Below are positions 36,488 to 46,000 of a DNA stretch of 64,000 nt, piece by piece. Origin of the DNA: Spirosoma sp. KUDC1026 (GTDB lineage: Bacteria; Bacteroidota; Bacteroidia; Cytophagales; Spirosomataceae); NCBI RefSeq assembly GCF_013375035.1, contig NZ_CP056032.1:5330001-5394000 (forward strand), in the 5' to 3' direction. A program made the position numbers and the translations under genes. Positions within the stretch are counted from its first letter, which is position 1, and each line of letters starts with the position of its first letter. The notes beneath the pieces are model-generated. The model was given only the letters and a program-made list of their open reading frames with translations. It made no database searches and was not told the DNA's origin.

Positions 36488-36508
36488 CTGCGCAGTGTTT
36501 TTGCGCAG
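36488..36508. promoter_or_regulatory. Twin palindrome operator candidate for the WYL regulator
   Basis: CTGCGCAG (36488-36495, self-complementary) and TTGCGCAG (36501-36508) lie 13 bp apart and together form an inverted repeat CTGCGCA-N7-TGCGCAG. The site is 44 bp before the WYL gene ATG and beside the -7-like box of the opposite transcript, well placed to control both. Confidence 0.4.
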
Positions 36509-36551
36509 TTCAGATTTTTTTTCAACTTTCCTAAAAAATTATCCGAATCCG

Positions 36552-37595
36552 ATGCCCGCCAATCGAAACGCCCTCATTCGCTATAAAACGCTGGATGCCT
36601 GCCTGCGCAATCGGCAGCACAAGTGGACACTTGAGAACCTGATCGAGAAGGTTTCGGAAGCGCTCTATGAGTACGAAGGCATCGACAAAGGCATCAGTCG
36701 ACGCACCGTTCAGGCCGATCTGCAACTGATGCGCAGTGATAAACTGGGCTATTATGCGCCCATCGTTGTGGTCGACAAAAAGTATTATACGTATAGCGAC
36801 CCAACGTATAGCATCACTAACATACCCTTGTCGGATAGTGACCTGACCCGAATCAACGAAGCGGTGGAAGTCCTGAAGCAGTTCAAGGGGTTCTCGCATT
36901 TTACAGCGCTCAACGAGGTCGTACAGAAGCTGGAGGGGCAGGTGTATTCAACCGCGCAGAAATCAGTTCCGGTGATTGATTTTGAGAAAAACGAAAGCCT
37001 GAAGGGAATTCACCGGCTGGACGAACTGTACCAGGCCGTTATTCAACAGCGGGCTCTGCGGCTGACGTACCAATCCTTTCAGGCCCGGAACTCCCAGCAG
37101 ATCGTTTTCCACATATGGTGGCTGAAAGAGTACAAAAACCGCTGGTTTGCGGTAGGCGTCTGCGATGGCAAACGGTACGTCATGAACCTGGCGCTGGACC
37201 GAATAATCGCCGTCGAACCGGCTGCCGACGTTACGTACCGCCCAAACCAGCAACTCGATCCGGAAACCTACTACCGGGACGTTATCGGCGCAACGGTCAG
37301 TCCAACGTTACGGCCTATGCGGGTGAAGCTCTTTGTCAGCCAGCTACAGGCCCCCTACGTCGAAACAAAACCGCTTCACCATTCGCAGCAGGTACTGGAA
37401 CGGACCAAGGACGGCATTGTCATTCAGTTGCTGGTGCAGCACAACTTTGAGTTGGAGCGCGAAATCCTGTCCTTCTGCGAATACATCACCGTCCTGGAAC
37501 CCGAGCGGCTCCGCCGAACGATTCAGCAACGGCTCGGAACGGGGGCCGCCAATTATCCTAAGCTTCCTCTTCCGCCAGAAGATGTCACCAGTTGA
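36552..37595 (+). CDS. WYL-domain transcriptional regulator
   Basis: 347 aa from ATG 36552 (MPANRNALIRYKTLDACLRN); the upstream GTG at 36468 would extend it through poly-T and palindromic DNA. N-terminal winged HTH, about residues 5-75 (KWTLENLIEKVSEALYEYEG, then ISRRTVQADLQLMR). The WYL domain at about 160-240 includes RALRLTYQSFQ and WWLKEYKNRWFAVGVCDG (here the W-Y-L core is replaced by WWL), and a WCX-type C-terminal extension follows. WYL proteins sense nucleic-acid or nucleotide ligands and control stress, CRISPR and RNA-repair genes. Divergent orientation and the operator-like repeat make it the likely regulator of slipin-rtcB. Confidence 0.85.
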   Translation: MPANRNALIRYKTLDACLRNRQHKWTLENLIEKVSEALYEYEGIDKGISRRTVQADLQLMRSDKLGYYAPIVVVDKKYYTYSDPTYSITNIPLSDSDLTRINEAVEVLKQFKGFSHFTALNEVVQKLEGQVYSTAQKSVPVIDFEKNESLKGIHRLDELYQAVIQQRALRLTYQSFQARNSQQIVFHIWWLKEYKNRWFAVGVCDGKRYVMNLALDRIIAVEPAADVTYRPNQQLDPETYYRDVIGATVSPTLRPMRVKLFVSQLQAPYVETKPLHHSQQVLERTKDGIVIQLLVQHNFELEREILSFCEYITVLEPERLRRTIQQRLGTGAANYPKLPLPPEDVTS

Positions 37596-37641
37596 AAACC
37601 ACAATCCCTGTTTTCGGAGTTATTGATGTAAATACATCGTT

Positions 37642-39480
37642 ATGATTCACCAACCACAGATCAGGGATTTAGCCGTTATCAGCGATCAGCAAACCTGCGC
37701 GCTGCTCGATAAACAGGGGACAATCAGTTGGTACTGCCCCACCCGCTTCGACAACGACGCTGTCTTTTCACTTCTGCTCGACGAACAAAAAGGTGGCTAC
37801 TGGTCAGTTGACGCCGAAAGCAAGACGTTTGTCAGCCGGGGGTACGAAGACCGTAGCAGTATTCTAACCACTAATTTTACGATTGGCGGACAGCCGTTTT
37901 CCATTACAGACTGGATGCCAACTCAGTCCCGGTCTGGCGCGACCCGGTCTGGCGCGACCCGGTCTGGCGCGACCCGAGGAGCTCAGGATGAGGAAACTCA
38001 GGTCGAACCCGCTGCGGCATTGATCAACGGTATCTGTCGGCAGTTTTCGACGGCCCCTGTTGACGTTATCAACCGCATCCGGCTCAAACCCGATTTTGGG
38101 CTACGGGACAGTATCCCGACCCTGTCTGAGGATACTCGTTCGGCGGCATTTCCTTCGGTTAAGCTCTGCCTGAAAACATCGCATCCGCTGACGCAGGACG
38201 ACAACGGGCTGCTATTCACTATTCCGGCTGGCGAAACCGGCTGGGCTGTCCTCATCGACGAACGTGAAAGCCAGACCGACGTAACGCCCTGGCTTCTGAA
38301 CGACTTACTACAGCAGACCCGGAAAACCTGGGCGCATCTGGCGTCGCTGCTGGTGTACAAAGGCCCCTACGAGAACGAAGTCAACGACTCGATCCGGGCG
38401 ATTCAGCAGTTGACGTACGAAAAAACCGGCGGTATCATTGCCGCGGCCACGACGTCGCTCCCGGAAGTAATTGGCGGTGAGCGAAACTACGATTACCGCT
38501 ACGTCTGGATGCGGGACGTAGCCTTGATTACGGGCGCGCTGGCACAGGTTGACGAGGTGGGCGAAGTGGAAGAAAATTTTCTGTCGTTCATGTGTGGTGC
38601 CCTGGGCGAAAACAAGCAGAACAACCTATCGCCATTTTACAGCGTTGAAAAAGACATTATCTCCAGCGCCGAACACCTGGAATTGGCTGGCTATAAAGCC
38701 AGCACGCCCGTGCAGATCGGCAATACCGCCAGCAAGCAACTTCAGCTTGACAGCGACGCCAACGTACTGCTCGCGGCCAAACTGATTTACGACCGATTCG
38801 GCAAAAAGCAGCACTGGGACGCTGTTTGCAAAGTCGCTGACTTCCTGGCCGAAAACTGGCAGCGTGAAGACAACGGTATCTGGGAGGAATCAAGTACAAA
38901 GCAGTACACAACCGGCAAGGCCTACACCGCCCGCGGGCTGGAGTTTATGGCGAAGTACGCTGACACCCCCGCTCAGGCGACGTACTGGAAAGAGACAGCC
39001 ACCAAAATCCGGAAGTTTGTGTACGACCACTGCCTGACCAGCAAAGGTGCTTTTGCTGTTTACGCAGGTTCAGAAGATGTTGATATTGCGACGGCCTTGT
39101 TTACTCCCTGGTCGTACGTCGAGCCGGACAGCCCCGAAATGAAAGCGACGATTCAGGCGCTCGAAACCAACTACTGCCGCGACAACCTGTACTGGCGTCA
39201 CCTGGAAGAATTTGATTCGAGCAAAGAAGGCGCGTTCCTGGCTGGTACGTTCTGGATGTCACACCATTATGCCATTGCGGGTAATCTACCCAAAGCTAAA
39301 GCCATTCTCGAAGCAGGACTGAAATACCAGAACGACCTGGGTTATTTCAGCGAGGAAGCGGGTGTCAAGACGGGCGAGATGCTGGGCAATTTCCCGCAGA
39401 CATTTGTGCATTCGTCCTTTGTTTGTGCGGCTCATGGCATCAAGATGGCGATGGCCGGCAAAGACAGCCGGGCTTTTTAG
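37642..39480 (+). CDS. GH15 glucoamylase/trehalase-like glycoside hydrolase
   Basis: 612 aa, no signal peptide, so cytoplasmic. N-terminal trehalase-like beta domain (about 1-230) and (alpha/alpha)6 catalytic barrel with RNYDYRYVWMRDVALITGAL (catalytic-acid region) and a late EEAGVKTGEMLGNFPQTF (general-base region), both standard in GH15. It hydrolyses terminal alpha-glucosidic bonds of trehalose or maltodextrins; which one is not decidable here. A perfect 15-bp tandem repeat inserts RSGAT three times at residues 97-111 in a surface-type loop of the N-terminal domain. The WYL gene ends 46 bp upstream; cotranscription is possible but functional linkage is not obvious. Confidence 0.88.
   Translation: MIHQPQIRDLAVISDQQTCALLDKQGTISWYCPTRFDNDAVFSLLLDEQKGGYWSVDAESKTFVSRGYEDRSSILTTNFTIGGQPFSITDWMPTQSRSGATRSGATRSGATRGAQDEETQVEPAAALINGICRQFSTAPVDVINRIRLKPDFGLRDSIPTLSEDTRSAAFPSVKLCLKTSHPLTQDDNGLLFTIPAGETGWAVLIDERESQTDVTPWLLNDLLQQTRKTWAHLASLLVYKGPYENEVNDSIRAIQQLTYEKTGGIIAAATTSLPEVIGGERNYDYRYVWMRDVALITGALAQVDEVGEVEENFLSFMCGALGENKQNNLSPFYSVEKDIISSAEHLELAGYKASTPVQIGNTASKQLQLDSDANVLLAAKLIYDRFGKKQHWDAVCKVADFLAENWQREDNGIWEESSTKQYTTGKAYTARGLEFMAKYADTPAQATYWKETATKIRKFVYDHCLTSKGAFAVYAGSEDVDIATALFTPWSYVEPDSPEMKATIQALETNYCRDNLYWRHLEEFDSSKEGAFLAGTFWMSHHYAIAGNLPKAKAILEAGLKYQNDLGYFSEEAGVKTGEMLGNFPQTFVHSSFVCAAHGIKMAMAGKDSRAF
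37930..37974 (+). repeat. 15-bp tandem repeat, three copies, inside the GH15 gene
   Basis: Three exact copies of CGGTCTGGCGCGACC at 37930, 37945 and 37960. As the unit is divisible by three, it adds RSGAT per copy without shifting the frame. Confidence 0.95.
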
Positions 39481-39854
39481 GCCTCATTTTTACTCCCCTG
39501 CCCCACCTGGTTTTATAGGCTAATCTTGTCGGTGGTTAGCTCTGACCACCCCCTACCCCCTCCTAGAAAATTAGGAGGGGGCGAAAAAGGTCACTTCTGC
39601 TTGTTCCCCTCCTGTTTTAGCCGGGCCGCCGTTGCGGAGGGGCTAGGGGTGATCAGAGCGAAACCCCTACAGGATTAGATTTTAGGAGGGGGGTTGGGGT
39701 TTCACGAGGTGGTGAATCGAACTTATTTTGCCGCAAGCCCCCCCTGCCCCCTCCTAATTTTACAGGAGGGGCTAGGGGGGGTGATATCTACACGCCTAAA
39801 AGATTAGCAACAGGAGAGAGGATTGAGATGGTAGTCCAACACGGATCTAGCAGA
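39481..39854. repeat. 374-bp gap with degenerate CCCCTCCT inverted repeats
   Basis: No gene. It contains several inverted copies of a CCCCTCCTA / TAGGAGGGG word: a perfect 10-bp hairpin at 39556-39581, an interrupted copy around 39606-39645 that encloses the GC core CCGGGCCGCCGTTGCGG (39621-39637), single copies near 39690, and another pair at about 39741-39780. It separates the convergent GH15 and AGE genes, so these hairpins may terminate both. Confidence 0.7.
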
Positions 39855-41213
39855 TCACTCACTCTTTTTACGCTGCGACTGGTCGACGCAGTTGGTGAGC
39901 GCCCGGTAGGTATGGTAAGCCGCTTTCCAGATATGCCCTTTCTGAGCGGTCTTCCGTTCGGGATTTTTATCGAGCCCTTCTTCGTACCAATCGCCGTGCT
40001 TATGGTCGATCAAGTATGTCTGGCAGTACGTCCACAGGAGTTTATACTGATCAAAATACCGCATGGGATCGTTTGGAAAGCGGTTGGCCATGAGTAGCAG
40101 TGTGTTCAGTCCCTCAGCTTGTGACCACCAGTTTTTGCTGTCGCGAATAATGGTCATACCGGGCTTGTCTTTAAAGTAATACCCTTGGTCGTAAAACCCA
40201 CCGGCTTGTTTGTCCCAGCCGTTTCGCAGCGCCTGGTCAACCATTCGCTTACCCACCGCCAGAGTTTTGGTGTCATTTTTTAGACCCAGTGAATGCGACG
40301 CTTCCAGCAGGAGGTAAGCCGTTTCGACATCATGCCCAAACGACACGTGATCTACGTAGCGGTGCTTCAGTACAACAGCTTCCGACGAATCCCGAAACGA
40401 AACAGGCGTCCAGTCGGGTTGCAGGAACAAGACCAAATTCCCGTTGGGCGTGGTAATCACGTCACGAACCAGATGAAGCAGTTCGTCCAGCCGCTCGCGT
40501 ACCAGTGGATCGGGCCATACCGCATAGAGTTCAGTCAGGGCTTCCAGCAGATGGATCGAGCTGTTCTGATCTTTATAACCCACCGTGGACGTAGAGGGCG
40601 TAGCTGAATCCCGTTTAATGGGCGTACCATCCCGGTGCAGGTTCTGGAAGTAGCCTTTGTGCACGGGATCATGGCTGTGCTGTTCAAGCCAGGCGAATGA
40701 CTTCTTCGCCAGATTCAGGGCCGCCGTGTCCTTCGACAGGTGATAATACGCGCTAAGCGCATAAAGCCCGAATGCATTGCCGTAGGCTTCTTTCTCGCCG
40801 TTGCCTTTTACATTACCCTGCCGGTCGACCAGGTTGTAAAAACCGCCGTACTGCTTATCCCACATGACGTCCCGCAGAAACTGGAAACCGTGTGCGGCAT
40901 TGCTTCTGTAATGAGCTACGGCGGGATACCGCTCGGCAGCTTTAGCAGTGGTCCAGGTATGGCGGGCCTGCGTTACGATCATTTTGTCCTGCGGCCCCGT
41001 CGGCTTAAAGTCGTAGGTAAAGGTGCTCAGGAAACCACCGTACAGCGTATCGACGGCCCGCGGATACCAGCGGTTGAGCATTTCCGTCTGCACCGATTTT
41101 TCCATCTCGGCCGCGATCCGTGCTCGGTCATCCGTTTTTTTCTGTGCCCATCCTGGTTGCGCCAGGCCAACGCTCATCAGCAGGCAATTAGCCAGAAATA
41201 CGTACTTGCTCAT
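39855..41213 (-). CDS. Secreted AGE-family epimerase/isomerase
   Basis: 452 aa member of the N-acylglucosamine 2-epimerase superfamily ((alpha/alpha)6 barrel), which includes cellobiose 2-epimerase. Signal peptide at residues 1-23 (ending GWAQ). Family segments: LNRWYPRAVDTLYGGFLSTF, TQARHTWTTAKAAERY (the R-x-x-W pattern near an active-site His), GGFYNLVDRQGNVKGN, and RYVDHVSFGHDVETAYLLLEASH with the conserved catalytic His region. Substrate uncertain; cellobiose-type or mannose isomerisation are family options. Export to the periplasm is unusual for the superfamily. It follows the nucleoside hydrolase by 28 bp on the same strand. Confidence 0.8.
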   Translation of the reverse strand: MSKYVFLANCLLMSVGLAQPGWAQKKTDDRARIAAEMEKSVQTEMLNRWYPRAVDTLYGGFLSTFTYDFKPTGPQDKMIVTQARHTWTTAKAAERYPAVAHYRSNAAHGFQFLRDVMWDKQYGGFYNLVDRQGNVKGNGEKEAYGNAFGLYALSAYYHLSKDTAALNLAKKSFAWLEQHSHDPVHKGYFQNLHRDGTPIKRDSATPSTSTVGYKDQNSSIHLLEALTELYAVWPDPLVRERLDELLHLVRDVITTPNGNLVLFLQPDWTPVSFRDSSEAVVLKHRYVDHVSFGHDVETAYLLLEASHSLGLKNDTKTLAVGKRMVDQALRNGWDKQAGGFYDQGYYFKDKPGMTIIRDSKNWWSQAEGLNTLLLMANRFPNDPMRYFDQYKLLWTYCQTYLIDHKHGDWYEEGLDKNPERKTAQKGHIWKAAYHTYRALTNCVDQSQRKKSE

Positions 41214-41241
41214 AAGTCAAACGGTCGAAAAAGGTGGCTGA

Positions 41242-42234
41242 TTACCGGCGCAGGTTCTGGGTCATATACACTCGCATGAGTCGTTCGAGGAATTTGGGCG
41301 TATCAATGTACGTGCTAATTTCGGCGTTGGGTGTCTGATTAGCGACCAGCCTTGTGTAGCCCGCATCATCGACCGTTACGTGCCCCGGCTGCGTTTTGAA
41401 GAGGTCGGGCCAGAGCACCATACCTACGGCTACCGCATCGTAGAGAACCGGGTCCCGGTCGTAGTTCCAAAGGGGTTGTAAGCCACATAACGCGCTTGTC
41501 AATGGGCTTTGCCGCATCAGCAATTTCTGTCGAAAAGCGGCATCAGCTTTCACGAAGGTCGTTACGTCCAGGCCGGCGTAGGTGATCGGGACACCACAAT
41601 TCACAAACTGCTTGGCCGCCGGAACATCAACAAATACGTTCCATTCTTTATCGGGTGTGGGCGAGCCGTTGTAGCCGATGTGAAAGGACCCAAACATGGC
41701 CACTACGCGCTTGGCCAGCTTCAGCGCTTCCGGATCGCGTTTGATTAAATCGGCCATATTCTGCACCGGCCCTACCGAAATGACCGTCACCTGACCGGGA
41801 TACTTGCGAAGTTGTTCACGAATAAAATCGACTGCGGGTTGCTGGATCGGCTTCTTGTGGGTGAAGTTTTTGGCGTAATGAAACTGATCGGCGTACCAGT
41901 TGGCGCGTTCGTTCATCTGCCGGGTGTCGCGCCCCATGACTACCGGAATACTGTCCAGCCCCCAGTCGTAAAGGAGTTGACAAGCCAGTCGGGCCCGATC
42001 GTCAGTACGTCCGTAGCAGGTCGTTACACCCAATACTTCCAGATCCGGGCTAGCGCAGAGCAGCGCCAGCGCGTACGCATCATCAATGTCGTCGCCCAGA
42101 TCACAGTCAAAAATTACCTTCATTCGGGTTTCTCGTACAGGAGTACGGGTTTGCTGCTGCGCTGTCGCCGTCAGTATGCTGGCGGCAAGAATGAACATCA
42201 GTTGAACACCAATACGTTGAAGCAGTCGTCGCAT
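41242..42234 (-). CDS. Secreted inosine-uridine-type nucleoside hydrolase
   Basis: 330 aa. After a signal peptide (about residues 1-25, ending TATAQ) comes the hallmark MKVIFDCDLGDDIDDAYAL, whose Asp cluster binds the catalytic Ca2+. The family continues with TCYGRTDDRARLACQLL and ends with NVFVDVPAAKQFV and the usual late Asp. It cleaves N-glycosidic bonds of ribonucleosides to base and ribose. In the periplasm it would scavenge nucleosides, although Bacteroidetes paralogs also occur in sugar loci. First gene of a two-gene unit with the AGE epimerase. Confidence 0.85.
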   Translation of the reverse strand: MRRLLQRIGVQLMFILAASILTATAQQQTRTPVRETRMKVIFDCDLGDDIDDAYALALLCASPDLEVLGVTTCYGRTDDRARLACQLLYDWGLDSIPVVMGRDTRQMNERANWYADQFHYAKNFTHKKPIQQPAVDFIREQLRKYPGQVTVISVGPVQNMADLIKRDPEALKLAKRVVAMFGSFHIGYNGSPTPDKEWNVFVDVPAAKQFVNCGVPITYAGLDVTTFVKADAAFRQKLLMRQSPLTSALCGLQPLWNYDRDPVLYDAVAVGMVLWPDLFKTQPGHVTVDDAGYTRLVANQTPNAEISTYIDTPKFLERLMRVYMTQNLRR

Positions 42235-42348
42235 ACTAAGGTGGGTAAAACCACAAAAGAGTAGAATCAGACCAAGCTACTGACTGACTTCCCAGTAGTT
42301 CCCTCTACGCAACAACTTCTCGAATCGACATTATCTACTGTCAGCGCC

Positions 42349-42867
42349 ATGATCTGGAAGTTAACTAGCGTTCGGCTTTTCATCGCTCGCAGCACGCAGG
42401 TCTTTCGACCAACGTGGTTGCCGTTTGTTCTATTCATTGTCTTACCTGAACCATCAATCGGCCAGACTATACCCTACTCCTACACGAAGGCAGATACCAT
42501 TCAAACCATTCAGCGCCTATTTGACGACAAACGAGCGGGTGGGCGGGTAACAAGAGCAGTAGGCGGTTCGCTGGCAGTTATCGGAGCCGGTGCGGGATTG
42601 TTTGTCGGTGGGGCCGTCGCATTAATTAGCCTAGGACAAAAAAATGAGATCCTTCCGATTACATTAGCCAGTAGCGCTCCAGGGCTTCTTCCGACAGGCT
42701 TCGGTCTCGCTCGGCTGATTCGATATAGCCGACGCCGAGAAGACGTATTGATTGACGCGTACGAATCGGGCGCCCCACTACCAGGTTTTGTCCGCCGTAA
42801 ATTGAGGGGCAGGTACTTTCAACTCCCCGCGGGCGCTGCCAGCAGCGCCCCAGCTTCAGGAAGGTAA
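42349..42867 (+). CDS. Hypothetical membrane-associated protein
   Basis: 172 aa. An N-terminal hydrophobic segment (about 24-38, ending SIGQ) may be a signal peptide, followed by a polar part and a Gly/Ala-rich hydrophobic stretch (about 70-92, GGSLAVIGAGAGLFVGGAVALI) likely to cross the membrane. The tail is basic. A similar layout is common in Bacteroidetes proteins of unknown function. No domain recognised. Confidence 0.5.
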   Translation: MIWKLTSVRLFIARSTQVFRPTWLPFVLFIVLPEPSIGQTIPYSYTKADTIQTIQRLFDDKRAGGRVTRAVGGSLAVIGAGAGLFVGGAVALISLGQKNEILPITLASSAPGLLPTGFGLARLIRYSRRREDVLIDAYESGAPLPGFVRRKLRGRYFQLPAGAASSAPASGR

Positions 42868-42909
42868 ATCGGTCGTAGTATAGTACGTGATCGTTTTCAT
42901 CCGGAAAAA

Positions 42910-42931
42910 CGTTCTCCACTTTCAGAGAACG
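42910..42931 (+). terminator. Short hairpin after the 42349 gene
   Basis: CGTTCTC / GAGAACG (7-bp stem, 8-nt loop) 43 bp after the stop; no T run follows, so terminator activity is uncertain. Confidence 0.35.
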
Positions 42932-42957
42932 CAGGTCGCCGACCCCAGCGATTTTCG

Positions 42958-42965
42958 TATCTTTG
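42958..42965 (+). promoter_or_regulatory. -7 box of ileS
   Basis: TATCTTTG, full match to TAnnTTTG, giving a leader of about 50 nt. The leader holds a GC hairpin CGGCGCG / CGCGCCG (42989-43007) that ends 16 nt before the GTG start. Confidence 0.5.
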
Positions 42966-43023
42966 CACTTATTTTTTTAGCCACCTTCCGGCGCGAACCG
43001 CGCGCCGTTTGATTCTATCTGGC

Positions 43024-46000
43024 GTGACTTATCAGCAATACGACTCCCTCGACTACGCCAAGCTGGCAGCCGAGGTCTTAACATACTGGAACCAGAACCA
43101 GGTCTTCGAGCAGTCGGTCGCCATCCGCGACGGCAAGCCCTCCTTCACGTTTTACGAAGGTCCCCCTTCTGCGAACGGCGCTCCGGGTATTCACCACGTT
43201 ATGGCCCGGACAATCAAGGATATTTTCTGCCGGTACAAAACCATGCAGGGCTTTCAGGTTGAGCGGAAAGGCGGCTGGGATACGCACGGCCTGCCTATTG
43301 AGCTGCAGGTAGAGAAAGAGCTGGGCATTACGAAAGATGACATCGGCAAGACGATCAGCGTCGAAGAGTACAACCGCCGATGCCGCGAAACGGTGATGCG
43401 GTTTACAGACCAGTGGAACGACCTGACCCAGAAAATGGGCTATTGGGTCGATCTAGAGAATCCGTACGTAACGTACAAAAACGAATACATTGAGTCGGTC
43501 TGGTGGTTGCTCAAACAACTGTACGATCAGAACCTGCTTTACAAAGGCTACACGATCCAGCCCTATTCGCCGAAAGCGGGTACGGGTCTGAGTTCGCACG
43601 AGCTGAACCAGCCGGGCACGTATAAGGACGTGCGCGACACGACCATCGTGGCCCAGTTTAAGGTAAAGCCGACGGGTAAATCGGCCTTTTTATTCTTCGA
43701 TTCGTCGGATGCTGACATTCATATCCTGGCCTGGACGACAACGCCCTGGACGCTCCCGGCCAATTCGGCACTGACGGTTGGCAAGGACATCGAATACGTA
43801 CTGGTCAAGACGTTCAACGCGTATACGTTCGAGCCGATCAACGTCGTACTGGCGAAAGCGCTGGTGGGTCGCTGGTTTAGTGACAAAGCGAAAGTTGATT
43901 CGGCCAATGATCCGGCTTTTGATGCATATCTGCCAAACGATAAGATCATTCCCTGGACGGTTCTGTCTGAATTCAAAGGTGAGCATCTGGAAGGTGTCGA
44001 ATACGAGCAGCTGATGCCCTACGTGCAGTCATCAAAACCGGCGTTCCGCGTTATCCTGGGTGATTTCGTGACGACGGAAGACGGTACGGGTATCGTGCAT
44101 ACCTCACCGACTTTTGGGGCGGATGACTTCCGGGTGGCACAGGCCGCTGGTATCCCCGCCATTATGGTGCAGGACGAGACGGGCAAAGATGTACCGATCG
44201 TAAACAAGCAGGGGCGCTTCGTGGCTGAAATCACGGACTTCGCTGGCCGATACGTTAAGGAAGAATACTACTCCGACGAAGAACGCGAAGATCCGGACTT
44301 TAAGCCGACAGACGTCTTGATCTCGATCAAGCTCAAGCAGGAAAACAAAGCATTCCGGGTAGAAAAATACGAACACCCTTACCCGCACTGCTGGCGGACT
44401 GACAAGCCGATTCTCTACTATCCGCTGGATAGCTGGTTTATCCGGACAACGGCGAAGAAAGATAAACTGGTTGAACTGAACCAAACCATCAACTGGCAAC
44501 CCGAAAGTACCGGTACCGGCCGTTTCGGCAACTGGCTCGAAAACCTGGTCGACTGGAACCTCAGCCGCAGCCGTTACTGGGGTACGCCCCTGCCGATCTG
44601 GCGCAGCGAGTCCGGCGAGGAAGTTTGCGTGGGTTCGGTTGCAGAACTTGTGTCAATGAGCGAAAGAGCGAATGAGCGAATGAGCGAATGGGTTCGGGAA
44701 GGCAAAACCGAGTACCAATCCTACCTCGACGCAAATAATTCATTTATTCACTCATTCAATCAATCAACATTCGACCTGCACCGCCCCTATTCGGACGAAA
44801 TCTATTTCGTTTCGGAATCGGGTAAAGTGATGCAGCGCGAGCCAGATCTGATTGACGTTTGGTTCGATTCGGGCGCCATGCCCTACGCGCAATGGCACTA
44901 CCCATTCGAGAATAAAGAGAAGGTTGATAACGGTCAGGCGTTCCCGGCTGATTTTATCTCGGAAGGGGTCGATCAGACGCGGGGCTGGTTCTTTACGCTC
45001 CACGCCATCGCCGGGATGCTGTTTGATTCGGTCGCGTTCAAGAACGTTGTATCGACGGGACTTGTCCTTGACAAGAACGGCAATAAAATGTCGAAACGGC
45101 TGGGTAATGCCGTTAATCCGTTCGAAACGCTGGCCAAGTACGGCGCCGACGCGACGCGCTGGTACATGATCACCAACGCCGAGCCCTGGGATAACCTGAA
45201 GTTCAACATCGACGGTGTGGGCGAAGTGCAACGGAAGCTGTTCGGTACGTTATCGAACACCTACAACTTCTTCGCGCTCTACGCCAACCTGGATAAATTC
45301 TCGTTCGAAGGGCGCACGGTTCCCGTAGCCGAACGCCCGGAACTCGACCGTTGGATTCTATCCAAGTTACAGTCGCTGATTCTGGAAGTTGAGCAGCAGT
45401 ACGATACGTTTAATCCAACGAAAGCGGGTCGGGCGGTGCAGTCGTTCGTGAACGACCAACTGTCGAACTGGTACGTCCGGCTGGCGCGCCGGCGCTTCTG
45501 GGCCGGATCATCGGATGCGGGTGAACTAACGACCGACAAACGGGCGGCTTACGAAACTCTATTCGAATGTCTGACGACAGTGACGCAGTTAATGGCACCA
45601 ATCTCGCCGTTCTACGCCGACTGGCTGTACCGTAATTTAAGTAATAGTGATACGTCCGTTCACCTGACCGACTTCCCGAAAGCGGATCAGACTCTGATCG
45701 ACAACGAGCTGGAAACGTCGATGGAACTGGCGCAGGAAGTTTCCTCGCTGGTTCATTCGCTGCGGAAAGGGCACAAGCTGAAAGTTCGCCAGCCATTGAG
45801 CCGGGTGCTGATCCCAGTGTTGAGCGCGGATACGCGTCGGCAGATCGAACACGTAGCGCCCCTGATCATGTCGGAGGTAAATGTGAAAGCCATCGAGTTT
45901 GTGGATGACGCCAGCGGCATCTTGAAGAAACGGGTGAAACCAAACTTCAAGGCACTCGGCCCTCGTTTTGGCAAGCAGATGAAGGAGGTAGCCGCACTCA

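Larger units (their letters stand above)
35928..36551. promoter_or_regulatory. Structured gap between WYL regulator and slipin-rtcB
   Basis: 624 bp separating divergent genes, unusually long and rich in inverted repeats. On the slipin/rtcB strand, in order: an AACCTTTG box (36472-36479, 7 of 8 to the -7 consensus), an ACGGC/GCCGT hairpin (about 36443-36470), the T-arm-bearing fold (36315-36420), two tandem hairpins (36230-36282), a GTACCGGTAC palindrome (36120-36129), a CTGGC-ATTT-GCCAG hairpin (around 36069-36082), and a weak 45-codon ORF (36106 down to 35969). Near the WYL gene lie two copies of a TGCGCAG palindrome. Confidence 0.6.

Noticed and set aside
37930..37974. Short repeats as a CRISPR fragment
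   Set aside because: Copies are contiguous with no spacers and are in frame in a protein gene.
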